Of a DNA stretch of 9,676 bases, positions 1 through 7,034 are shown piece by piece. The position numbers and the translations under genes are program-made. The notes under the pieces were generated by a model that made no database searches, had not been told where the DNA came from, and worked only from the letters and a program-made list of their open reading frames with translations. Each line of letters starts with the position of its first letter. Position 1 is the stretch's first letter. Source of the DNA: Holophaga sp. (lineage in GTDB: Bacteria > Acidobacteriota > Holophagae > Holophagales > Holophagaceae); the NCBI GenBank assembly GCA_016715205.1, contig JADKBC010000036.1, positions 1 through 9,676 on the forward strand. Reading direction: 5' to 3'.

Positions 1-456
1 AATTTCATCGTACGACATGTCATACCAATAGAGCATGATCACTGCCGCCCGATCCTGTGGGTTGATTTGAGCCAGAAGCTGCTGCACCCGCTTCTGGTCT
101 TCGTGCAGACTGAGCGAGGGCTCTGGTCCTGGGGCATGATCCGGCGGGTCAAGCAGCAGGGGCTCATCGTCCAGCGATAGAAGTTTCATCCGGCGCTTGC
201 GAATCTGATCAATGCAGTAGTGCGCAGCAATCGAAAGCAGCCAGGTGGAAAAGGCGCGCTGAGTGTCATAACGTTTCATATTCTGGTATGCTCGCAAAAA
301 GGTTTCCTGAGCCGCATCCTCGGCCTCGTACGGGTCGCCAAGCATGCGGTAACACAGGTTGTAAACCGGTGTCTGGTAGGTTTGGACCAGGGAGGTAAAG
401 GCTTCCTGATCACCCTGGATGGCTTTTGCGAGCCAGGTTGGCTCGTGTTCATTCAC
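1..456 (-). CDS. ECF-type RNA polymerase sigma factor (sigma-70 family), 3' end outside window
   Basis: The reverse complement gives 152 uninterrupted codons that run off the left edge, so the C-terminal end is missing. Region 2 is clear: YNLCYRMLGDPYEAEDAAQE near residues 32-51, followed by RAFSTWLLSIAAHYCIDQIR and the basic KRR. After an acidic/proline linker, region 4 begins with LLAQINPQDRAAVIMLYWYD and MSYDEI. Together these are diagnostic of group 4 (ECF) sigma factors, which direct core RNA polymerase to a small stress or envelope regulon. The start is GTG at 456-454. AGGAG (470-466 on the minus strand) lies about 9 nt upstream, and no in-frame ATG is better placed. No anti-sigma gene is visible, though it could lie beyond the left edge. 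This is the only gene here longer than 150 codons with no frame disruption. The family call is very secure; the regulon is unknown. Confidence 0.95.
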   Translation of the reverse strand, partial: MNEHEPTWLAKAIQGDQEAFTSLVQTYQTPVYNLCYRMLGDPYEAEDAAQETFLRAYQNMKRYDTQRAFSTWLLSIAAHYCIDQIRKRRMKLLSLDDEPLLLDPPDHAPGPEPSLSLHEDQKRVQQLLAQINPQDRAAVIMLYWYDMSYDEI

Positions 457-534
457 TGCAATATTCTCCTGAACGTCCGCCTGCCGGTTTGCGTAGGGCG
501 TTATTACACCGGTCAGGCCAGGCTTGTCTATCTC

Positions 535-567
535 ATTATACGCATACTTTTTTATGGAAAGTTGCAA
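535..567 (-). promoter_or_regulatory. Candidate promoter of the ECF sigma gene
   Basis: On the minus strand TTGCAAC (567-561) is followed after 17 nt by GCGTATAAT (543-535), about 80 nt upstream of the GTG start. TGCAAC paired with a CGTNT/CGTAT-type -10 resembles promoters recognised by ECF sigma factors, so autoregulation is possible. The -10 also contains a perfect TATAAT, so a housekeeping promoter with a poor -35 is an equally good reading. Inferred from sequence only. Confidence 0.4.
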
Positions 568-611
568 GAAATTTTGGTCATTGGGTTCACCGTGATAAAG
601 ACTGATATTTT

Positions 612-646
612 GGGAGGTGAAAGCGGCTTCGCCGCTTTCACCTCCC
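612..646. repeat. Perfect 16-bp palindrome with TTC loop in a divergent intergenic region
   Basis: Arms 612-627 and 631-646 are perfectly complementary, with a three-base loop TTC and the tip GGC-TTC-GCC. Neither side has a T-run. The element lies upstream of both flanking genes, which are divergent, so it does not fit an ordinary transcription terminator. It lies between the two candidate divergent promoters. The tip matches four other palindromes in this window (3799-3823, 5034-5062, 8264-8310, 9459-9505). Confidence 0.85.
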
Positions 647-663
647 CATAAACCAGAACATCA

Positions 664-689
664 GGAACATTTCGGCGGGCTTGTGCGTT
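664..689 (+). promoter_or_regulatory. Candidate ECF-type promoter of the VIT/VWA gene
   Basis: GGAAC (664-668) and CGTT (686-689) are 17 nt apart, the general pattern of many ECF-dependent promoters (GGAAC, N15-17, CGTT). They lie 44 nt before the ATG at 733. TATAAG overlaps the -10 side. The divergent neighbour is itself an ECF sigma gene, which makes regulation by it attractive. The short motif could arise by chance. Confidence 0.35.
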
Positions 690-732
690 ATAAGAATAGG
701 GCCCTTGTATCTCAACTGGCAGGAGTATTCAC

Positions 733-3130
733 ATGAAAAATTTTTTGTTGGCCATTCTGGTTCTGATTATGATCTGCTCCCCCACCTCGGCCCGCGCCGA
801 TGGGATTATCATCCCTGAACCGCCAATCTGCGATCCTTTTCCCTGTCCGCAGCCGGTCCCGCCCATCAGCCAGCTCCAGGTCAAATATCACCATGTCAGC
901 GTCATGATCGAAGACCAGATCGCCATCACCAAGGTAGATCAGGTCTTTTACAACCCCAACAGTTGGAGTGTTGAAGGCGAATATCCATTCCCCGCGCTGC
1001 CTCAGGATGCCGTGGTGACAAATTTCAAGCTCTGGATCGATGGCGAACCGGTCAGCGGCGCAGTGCTGGACGCAGATCAGGCCCGCCAGCGCTATGAAGA
1101 AATTGTGCGCAGCCTGCAGGACCCGGCTCTGCTGGAGTATGCCGGAAGCGGCGCAGTTCAGGCGCATATCTTCCCAATCCCCTCACAGACCGAACGGCGG
1201 GTCGAGCTGGAATATACCCAGGCCCTGACTGCTGACCACGGGCTGGTGCGCTATAGCTACCCCCTCAACACCGAAAAGTTTTCTGCCAGCCCGCTGGAGA
1301 GCGTCTCCGTCAGCGTTGAAATAAAATCTTCCACCCCCATCCGGGCGGTTTATTCGCCTTCCCATCCGGTTGCTATCACCCGCAGCGGCGAAGAACTGGC
1401 CTCTGCCAGTTACGAGGCGGCCGATATCACCCCGGACAGCGATTTTGCTTTGTTCTATTCCCTGGGCGAAACGCCCGCCTTCCATTTATTGACCTACCGC
1501 GACCCCAGTGACCCTTCCGGAGCCGATGGCTACTTCCTGGCCCTGATCGCCCCTTCCCCCGAAGTCTCCGTTCAGCCGCAGCCCAAAGATGTTCTCCTGG
1601 TGCTGGATCATTCGGGCAGCATGGAAGGCGAAAAAATGGAGCAGGCCCGCCAGGCCCTGATCTATATTCTCGAACATCTCAATCCCCAGGACCGGTTCAA
1701 TATCATCGGGTTCAGCAGCGCCGTCGAGACCTTTGCCAGCGGACTGCGCCCAGCCAGCCAGGCTGCAGAAGCCCGGGGCTGGGTGGAATCGATCAGCGCA
1801 GCCGGATCAACCGACATCAACCGGGCACTGCTGGAGGCCGCCAGCCTGGTGCAGCCCGAGCGCCCCACCTACCTGATCTTTTTAACCGATGGCCTGCCAA
1901 CCGAAGGTGAGATCGACAGCGCGAAAATCCTGAATAACCTGGCGGATTCCGCTCCGACCAACCTGCGGCTTTTCGTCTTCGGGGTTGGCTACGATGTGGA
2001 TACCTTTCTGCTCGATTCATTGGCTCAGGCCCATCACGGCGCATCAGCCTACATATTCCCCGAGCAAAAAACCTGGACGAGATCGTCTCCGGTTTTTATG
2101 ACAAGATCATCACCCCTGTTCCGACCAGCCTGAGCCTGGATTTTGGCAACATGTGTGTTTAGGACCTGTACCCTATGCCCCTGCCTGACCTGTTCCACGG
2201 CGGGCAGATCATCGCTGCCGGGCGCTACCGGGGCGGGGTGTTGCGAATATCATCCTCAGCGGCGATCTGAACGGCGTCAAACAAACCCGACCTTCCCAGA
2301 ACAGGTCTTCACGACCGACAGCCAGGCGAAACCGGTCCGCTGGCTGCCTGCCGCGCCTTGTGGGCCACCCGTAAGATCGGTTACCTGCTAAACCAGGTAA
2401 GGCTGCAGGGCGCCGAGAAAGAGCTGGTGGAGCAAATTGTGCGCCTGAGCATTCGCTATGGGATAGTGACCCCCTACACATCCTACCTGGTCACCGAACC
2501 CGCCGCCCTGGGCGCTCGGCCCCAAAATGAAATTGCCGGCGCAGCGATCCAACAATGGGCACAGGCGCCTGCCGCCCCGGTCAGCGGCCAAAAAGCCGTC
2601 CAGGATGCTGCCGGGCAAAGCGCCCTGGCCCAGGCCGAGAGTGCACCAGTGCTGGAGGCTTCGGCAGCCGGGCAGGTCAAGTTTGTCGGCTCACGCACCT
2701 TCCTGCTGGTCGACGGCGTTTGGACCGATACCACCTTTGACCCGGACACAATGCAGGCCAGGCAGGTGGCCTTCCTCTCGACCGAATACTTCAACCTGGC
2801 GCAGGCCAGCCTGGAAACGGCCGCGCCCTGGCATTGGGACAGCAGGTGCTGGTCTTGGTGCAGGGTACTGCCTATCAGACATATGTAGATCCCAACGCTG
2901 CCGCCGCTGCAGACAGTTCAACCCCCGCACCCCAGCTCAACCCAACGGCAGCGCCGGATGCCGCTCCGACGCTGCCCAGGCTGCACTTCAGCCGCTGCCT
3001 TCGCCCACTTCCCAGCCAACAACCCAACCAGCGCAGCCGCCTGCGAATATTTTTCCCCACCTGCCCCGGCAGCGCAGCGTTCATGCTGCTGGCGATGGCA
3101 CTTGTTTTCAGACCGAAGCGGCGTAAATAG
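733..3130 (+). CDS. Secreted VIT + von Willebrand factor A domain protein with C-terminal membrane anchor (frame-disrupted)
   Basis: The start is ATG 733 with AGGAG at 721-725. A signal peptide (MKNFLLAILVLIMIC, cleavage near SARA) comes first. A VIT domain spans about residues 40-170, including QVKYHHVSVMIEDQIAITKV and YPFPALPQDAVV. The VWA domain has a complete MIDAS metal site: D292-H-S-G-S296, T360 in STDIN and T385-D-G. An Ala/Pro/Gln/Thr-rich linker follows. The end is a hydrophobic stretch plus basic tail (FMLLAMALVFRPKRRK, TAG 3128-3130). The architecture resembles inter-alpha-trypsin-inhibitor heavy-chain-like bacterial proteins, displayed outside the membrane with metal-dependent adhesion. 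Codons 1-443 are intact. Downstream the reading moves between frames near 2065 (A-run), 2240, 2290, 2350, 2823 and 3050. An in-frame TAG at 2159-2161 sits where Glu is expected (V-E-D-L-Y-P). Motifs such as RKIGYLLNQVRLQG and RYGIVTPYTSYLV continue across the breaks, so sequencing error is more likely than decay. The exact role is unknown. Confidence 0.85.
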
Positions 3131-3133
3131 TTA

Positions 3134-3215
3134 AGTTCGAAAAGAGGTTCTTTTGGTGTTTTTGGTATTGTGTCACCCAAAAACACCAAAAATCTCTTAT
3201 CCCGAACTGACGGTA
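3134..3215. repeat. Long imperfect palindrome with 28-nt tag (copy 1)
   Basis: The core arms TTTTGGTGTTTTTGG (3151-3165) and CCAAAAACACCAAAA (3177-3191) are perfectly complementary around an 11-nt loop. Outer short pairings (AAGAG 3142-3146 with CTCTT 3194-3198; AGTTCG 3134-3139 with CGAACT 3203-3208) extend the fold to about 75 nt. It sits just after the VIT/VWA stop, between convergent genes, so it can act as a terminator. Positions 3188-3215 are identical to 5068-5095, at the same place relative to a second hairpin, which marks a dispersed repeat rather than a simple terminator. Confidence 0.85.
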
Positions 3216-3229
3216 GTATGGTTTTTATC

Positions 3230-3268
3230 AAACAAAACATCCACCCGGGCGGGGGGATGTTTTTGTTT
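3230..3268. terminator. Bidirectional intrinsic terminator between convergent genes
   Basis: AACAAAACATCC (3231-3242) pairs with GGATGTTTTTGTT (3255-3267) with one bulged T. An inner CCC/GGG stem surrounds a four-base loop. The A-rich left arm and T-rich right arm give a U-tract in either direction. It lies just downstream of the minus-strand gene ending at 3279 and 100 nt after the end of the VIT/VWA gene. Confidence 0.75.
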
Positions 3269-3278
3269 AGGTTTGATT

Positions 3279-3732
3279 TTATGGGGTTGTGGTGTGACCC
3301 TGCCCCCCGTTACCCTTTCCACCAGCCCACAGGGGGCGGGCGGTATCATCCCGGAAATTGAAGGTCTCGCCGGTGGCGGTGAGCGTCAGGCTCTTGAGCG
3401 CCAGGCCGCCGTTGGCATCGATAAAACCGACTACCGTGACTGCATCGCCATCTTTCAGGGTCAGGCCCAGGCCGGTAACGTAGCTGGTGTTGCCCAATTC
3501 AGCCGCAATTGACTGCCCATCACTGGTGAGTGATACCGGTTCCGGTCTGTGCGCCGTTGGCGCCGTACTGGCCGTTACCCTGGCCCTGTCCACCCTGTCC
3601 ATTTCCCTGTCCATTGGCAGCGGTCGTGGTGGTCTGGCCCTGCGAGCGGGCGTAGGTGGTATTGTAAATGCTGAATACGGCGGCCGACAGAATGGTAACC
3701 AGTAATACGCTGACGAAAACTTTCTTAATCAT
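3279..3732 (-). CDS. Small secreted protein of unknown function with Gly/Gln/Asn-rich linker (one frameshift)
   Basis: The start is ATG at 3732-3730, with GGAGG at 3743-3739 in ideal position; the stop is TAA at 3281-3279. A signal peptide (MIKKVFVSVLLVTILSAAVF) is followed by a low-complexity Gly/Gln/Asn-rich stretch, GQGNGQGGQGQGNGQYGANG. A compact domain of about 75 residues follows, containing SYVTGLGLTLKDGDAVTVVG, LALKSLTLTATGETFNFRDD and ARPLWAGG. The alternating hydrophobic pattern (DAVTVVGFID, LKSLTLTATG) looks like a small beta-barrel or OB-like fold. That is a judgement from pattern; I do not recognise the family with certainty. One indel between about 3535 and 3550 separates the linker from the domain; corrected length is about 151 residues. 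It is divergent from the DUF2202 lipoprotein gene, whose product also ends in a Gly/Asn-rich tail, so the two may work together outside the membrane. Confidence 0.7.
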
Positions 3733-3752
3733 GATAAACCTCCAGGTTTGTG

Positions 3753-3780
3753 ATTTTAATTGTTTGGTATCTTCTCACAA
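3753..3780 (-). promoter_or_regulatory. Candidate sigma-70-like promoter of the small secreted protein gene
   Basis: On the minus strand TTGTGA (3780-3775) and TAAAAT (3758-3753) are separated by 16 nt, about 20 nt upstream of the ATG at 3732. The match to TTGACA/TATAAT is fair. No experimental support can be seen. Confidence 0.4.
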
Positions 3781-3784
3781 AATT

Positions 3785-3838
3785 GGGGTGTTGGTTGTTT
3801 TTTGTGGGCGAAGCCCACAAAAACACCCAACTTCCCCC
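3785..3838. repeat. Long palindrome between divergent genes, tip GGC-GAA-GCC
   Basis: A perfect 11-bp core (TTTTTGTGGGC 3799-3809 with GCCCACAAAAA 3813-3823, loop GAA) continues outward with small mismatches. GGTTG (3793-3797) faces CACCC (3824-3828), and the GGGG/CCCC ends give a hairpin of about 54 nt. Its arms resemble those of the 5024-5074 element: both carry GGTTGTTTTTT on the left and CACCCAA on the right. It lies upstream of both the minus-strand gene (start 3732) and the plus-strand DUF2202 gene (start 4139), so terminating a flanking gene is not its obvious job. Confidence 0.8.
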
Positions 3839-3897
3839 GCTTATTGAGATGACACATTGTTTGTTTTGTTGATTCTTCCCGACAACTCGTGTCGTTG

Positions 3898-4008
3898 AAG
3901 TTGTTTCAATTCTAGCGGGGCGATTTGAAGAATTCGTGAAGGAATTATGCGCCCTTTGTGAAACAATTTGTCCCCAGTGCGGGCAGACCGCTCGCCGCAG
4001 AAATGCAC
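3898..4008 (+). other. Possible structured leader upstream of the DUF2202 gene
   Basis: The 405-nt gap 3733-4138 has no convincing gene. Within it, AAGTTGTTTCA (3898-3908) pairs with TGAAACAATTT (3959-3969), 11 bp with one G-U. Nested inside are GGGCG (3917-3921)/CGCCC (3950-3954) and AATTC (3931-3935)/GAATT (3941-3945). A second stem TGCGGGC/GCCGCA (3978-3999) follows. If transcribed toward 4139, this could be a structured 5' leader. It matches no riboswitch I recognise, and chance pairing is a real possibility. Confidence 0.25.
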
Positions 4009-4138
4009 GAAATCTTCACATATTATTGGCTTCTTCTTCAAACCGGGCTTTTACAATGGTGTCTATAAGCCTGATGCAAAGCAAACACACCCGCCCAGGC
4101 GTCCAAAATCTAAATTCACAAACCTTATGGAGGTTAAA

Positions 4139-4994
4139 ATGTCTACGAAATCCCTGATGATCACAATCCTGATGGCTCTGTCCATCGTCCTGGCAGCCTG
4201 CAGCGCTCGCACGCCAGAACTAACAGCCCAAATTGAAATGGTTCCGGCAGCAGTAGAAGCCGCCCCAACCGCAGCCGCCCAGGCAGCCCAGCCGGAGCTG
4301 GCCACCGAAGCAAGCATCTACACCCGAAGCGCAGCAGCCTGCCGCAGCAGATGCCGCCATTATAGAACCAGCCCTGGCCGCCAGCCAGCTGGACACACTT
4401 CCCCTGGGTGTTCTGAGCGCCGAAGAAGCAGCAGGCCTGGCCTTCATGCGTGAGGAAGAAAAACTGGCCCACGATGTGTATGTGGCCCTGTATGCCGCCA
4501 CCGGCTTGCAATCATTCCAAAACATCGCCAACAGCGAGCAGACTCACACCGATTCTGTCAAAAATCTGCTTGACCGCTACGCCCTGCCCGATCCATCTGC
4601 CGGAAAGCTCGAAGGCCAGTTCAGCGACCCCAATCTTCAGGCGCTGTATGACCAGCTTGCAGCCCAGGGCAGCCAATCTCTGGCCGAGGCATTGAAAGTC
4701 GGCGCAGCAGTTGAGGAAATTGACATCCTCGACCTGCAGACCCGCATGGCCCAAACAACCCTGGCAGATATTCTGCTGGTCTATCAGAGCCTGGAACAGG
4801 GCTCTGAAAACCACCTGCGAGCGTTCACAAGCCGCCTGCTCAATCAGACCGGCGAAACCTACCTGCCACAGTATTTGAGCCAGGATGCCTACCAGGCAAT
4901 CATCACCGCCAGCGGCACAACCGGCGCTGGCACGGGCATGGGCTCGGGGAACGGCAACGGCGGCAATGGTCAGGGTGGACGCAACCAACCGTAA
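4139..4994 (+). CDS. DUF2202 ferritin-like domain lipoprotein (one frameshift)
   Basis: The start is ATG 4139 with GGAGG at 4129-4133. The N-terminus MSTKSLMITILMALSIVLAA ends in Cys21 of an LAAC lipobox, predicting a membrane-attached extracytoplasmic lipoprotein. An Ala/Pro/Glu-rich spacer of about 60 residues leads to the DUF2202 domain, which opens with LGVLSAEEAAGLAFMREEEK. Typical family motifs follow: EEEKLAHDVYVALY, SFQNIANSEQTHTDSV (ExxH, a likely metal ligand pair), AAVEEIDILDLQ and NHLRAF. The domain belongs to the ferritin-like four-helix class, so metal binding is probable, but no reaction has been established for the family. The C-terminus is Gly/Asn-rich (GMGSGNGNGGNGQGGRNQP). 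One indel near 4318 splits the spacer; the upstream frame otherwise ends at 4453. The family call is secure. A role in metal or redox handling with the divergent secreted protein is inference. Confidence 0.9.
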
Positions 4995-5023
4995 TCGTCT
5001 GCAACGTACTTACCCCCAGGTTA

Positions 5024-5095
5024 TTTTGGTTGTTTTTTTGGGTGGCTACGCCACCCAAAAAACACCCAAAAATCTCTTATCCCGAACTGACGGTA
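5024..5095. repeat. Palindrome with 28-nt tag (copy 2), tip GGC-TAC-GCC
   Basis: Perfect 13-bp arms TTTTTTGGGTGGC (5034-5046) and GCCACCCAAAAAA (5050-5062) enclose the loop TAC. Outer TTTTGG/CCAAAA extend it imperfectly. It lies 30 nt after the DUF2202 stop and can serve as its terminator. Positions 5068-5095 repeat 3188-3215 exactly and end 23 nt before the cytochrome b start codon at 5119. Confidence 0.85.
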
Positions 5096-5118
5096 TATAC
5101 ATAGAGGAGATCAAATCG

Positions 5119-6551
5119 ATGAGCAAACCAAACAAAACAATCAACTCAGAAGAAGGAGCGCGGCCAGCGCATGCGCCAGCGCCTCGCTCCGCCCGAATAT
5201 CCCAGCGACGATCGCGGCCGGATGCGCATGGTGGTAGACAGCCTGGTCCTGCACCCGCACCCCAGCAAAACCCCGACCGCTCCCTGCGCTGGACACACCT
5301 GGGGGGTTACGGGTGGCCTTTCCGCCATGCTCGTCATGATCCTGGCCCTGACCGGAATTTTTCTCGAAATGAACTACACCCCCGCCCCGCCCCAGGCGTA
5401 TTCGATGTCCTCGCCTGCGCTCGAACACCTGGTTTGGCGATTTACTGCGCAACCTGCACCACTGGTCAGCCAATCTGCTGATCATCACCTCGCTGCTGCA
5501 CCTGCTGCGTGTTTTCTTCACCGGCGGGCACCGCGGCGGGCGTGAACTGAACTGGCTGCTGGGCCTGGGCATGCAGCTCCTGGTGTTGGGCGCCAACTTC
5601 ACCGGCTACCTGCTGCCTGGGATCAGCTCGCCTTTTGGGCCATCACCGTGGGCACCAGCATCCTCTCGTACATCCCGCTGGTGGGCGAATTTATCACCCG
5701 TCTGCTGCTGGGCGGCCTGGAAGTCAGCGCAGCCACTCTGCTCAACTTCTATTCCCTCCACATCAGTTTCATCCCGATCTCAATCGTAATCTTGATGTCG
5801 TACCACTTCTGGCGGGTTCGTAAAGATGGCGGCCTGACGGTGCCGAAATCGCCCGAAGAACAGGGTGAGCCCAAGGTCGAGCGCGTCACGACCATCCCGC
5901 ACCTGGTCCGGCGGGAAATCGTCTGGGCTGTAATCTGGTTGGCCCTGCTCTTTGGCTGGTCCTATGATCGTGCCAGCCCCACTGGAGGGCATCGCCAACC
6001 CACTGCTCAGCCCCAACCCGGCCAAGGCGCCCTGGTACTTTATGGGTCTGCAGGAACTGCTGCTCCACTTCCACCCGCTGGTTGGCGCAATTCTGATCCC
6101 CGCAATCAGCCTGGGCCTGCTCGCAGCCCTGCCCTTTATGGATATTAACCTCGAAACCATCGGCGTGTATTTCCGCTCGCACCGCGGCCGGGCGCTGGCT
6201 TTGCTGGCTGCTGGTTCGGCTATCCTGATCACCCCAATCTGGATTGTTGCAGATGAATTTCTACTGGATTGGACCACCTGGCTGCCGGGCTGGCCGACCC
6301 TGGTCTCCGATGGGCTGATCCCCTTTGCGATTGTCCTGCTTGGCCTGGTTGGCCTGGATGATGGTCTCCAGCGCTTCTTTTCAGCCAATAAAGAGGAACG
6401 CATTCTGTTCCTGTTCATCTTCCTGCTGATGGCTCTGCTTATTCTCACGCTGACCGGTCTTTTCTCCCGCGTGCTGGTATGGCAATGGTTTGGCCCTGGG
6501 CTTTACCCGTCGGCCATTAATAATCGAGGTAAACCTTATGACAACAAGTGA
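5119..6551 (+). CDS. Cytochrome b, b6-like and subunit-IV-like parts fused (bc/b6f-type complex; frame-disrupted)
   Basis: The start is ATG 5119 with AGAGGAG about 10 nt upstream; the stop is TGA 6549-6551. The N-terminal half is a b6-type diheme cytochrome. Helix B reads NLHHWSANLLIITSLLHLLR, with heme histidines separated by 13 residues. Helix C contains ANFTGYLLP, and restoring one base near 5617 gives PWDQLAFWAITVG. Helix D, FYSLHISFIPISIVILMSYH, has histidines separated by 14 residues, the b6 rather than the bc1 spacing. The C-terminal half resembles subunit IV, with the quinol-site motif NPAKAPWYFMGLQELL, and adds further membrane helices after it, making about eight or nine in total. 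The protein oxidises quinol in the membrane and passes electrons to the Rieske and cytochrome c partners. Indels are inferred near 5150, 5270-5300, 5400-5440, 5617 and 5958; the final stretch from 5958 is unbroken. Because of the early breaks, residues 10-60 are uncertain. Confidence 0.88.
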
Positions 6552-7034
6552 AACGCTACAAAAACCGGAAATCAAACGGCGCGACTTTTTGAAAACAGCC
6601 CTGGGCAGCCCTGGGCAGTCGGCGGCGCTCGAAATTGGTGGTCTGGCTCCAGGCCTGCTGCAGCCCGCCTGGCAGACGGCGAATTTGGCGCCGTGATCAC
6701 CGCTGGGAAAGAGGCCGACTTTCCCGCCGGATCGGTGACCCACATCCCCAACGGACGTTTTTACATCGTGCGCCTGGCAGATGGCGGCTTCCTGGCGGTT
6801 TACCAGCGCTGCACGCACCTGGGCTGCAATGTGCCCTGGGACCAGACCGCTGGAGCCTTTATTTGCCCCTGCCACAGTTCGCAGTTCACAACCGAAGGCG
6901 CAGTCCAAACCCGCCATGGCCAGCCGCGCTCGATCTCTTCAATGTTCAAATTCTCGACGGTCTGGTCAACGTGGACACCCAGCCGGCCAGTCCAACGCCA
7001 GGCTTTCGAAACTTCCCAGGTGGTGTACCCATGA
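6538..7034 (+). CDS. Rieske 2Fe-2S protein of the cytochrome bc/b6f-type complex (frame-disrupted)
   Basis: The start is ATG 6538, with GAGG at 6526-6529, overlapping the cytochrome b stop by 14 nt. The N-terminus carries a twin-arginine-type signal, IKRRDFLKTALG, consistent with export of a folded iron-sulfur protein that stays membrane-anchored. Both cluster boxes are present: CTHLGCNVPWD and CPCHSSQF supply two Cys and two His to the Rieske cluster. The C-terminal part recovers as PLDLFNVQILDGLVNVDT and then RPVQRQAFETSQVVYP. The stop TGA (7032-7034) overlaps the next ATG. Breaks lie near 6675 and between about 6910 and 6990. Corrected length is about 165 residues, normal for the family. 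The protein shuttles electrons from quinol at the cytochrome b site to cytochrome c. Confidence 0.9.

Noticed and set aside
220..651. Plus-strand open frame of 143 codons at the left end
   Set aside because: It is antisense to the clear ECF sigma factor and its upstream region, and the peptide resembles no family.
712..1167. Minus-strand open frame of 151 codons opposite the VIT domain
   Set aside because: The opposite strand has a signal peptide, ribosome site and VIT motifs; this is the antisense of a GC-rich gene.
3841..4041. Minus-strand 66-codon frame upstream of the DUF2202 gene
   Set aside because: No ribosome site or recognisable motif; it lies in the regulatory gap. Too little to call a gene.
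3936..4157. Plus-strand 73-codon frame starting at GTG with CALCETICPQCG, like a small zinc ribbon
   Set aside because: The Cys spacing is suggestive, but the rest has no domain character, the start lacks a good ribosome site, and it overlaps the DUF2202 start.
3134..5095. Whether the two tagged hairpins mark a composite transposon carrying the DUF2202 locus
   Set aside because: The copies are in direct orientation, no transposase is present, and no target-site duplication can be seen.
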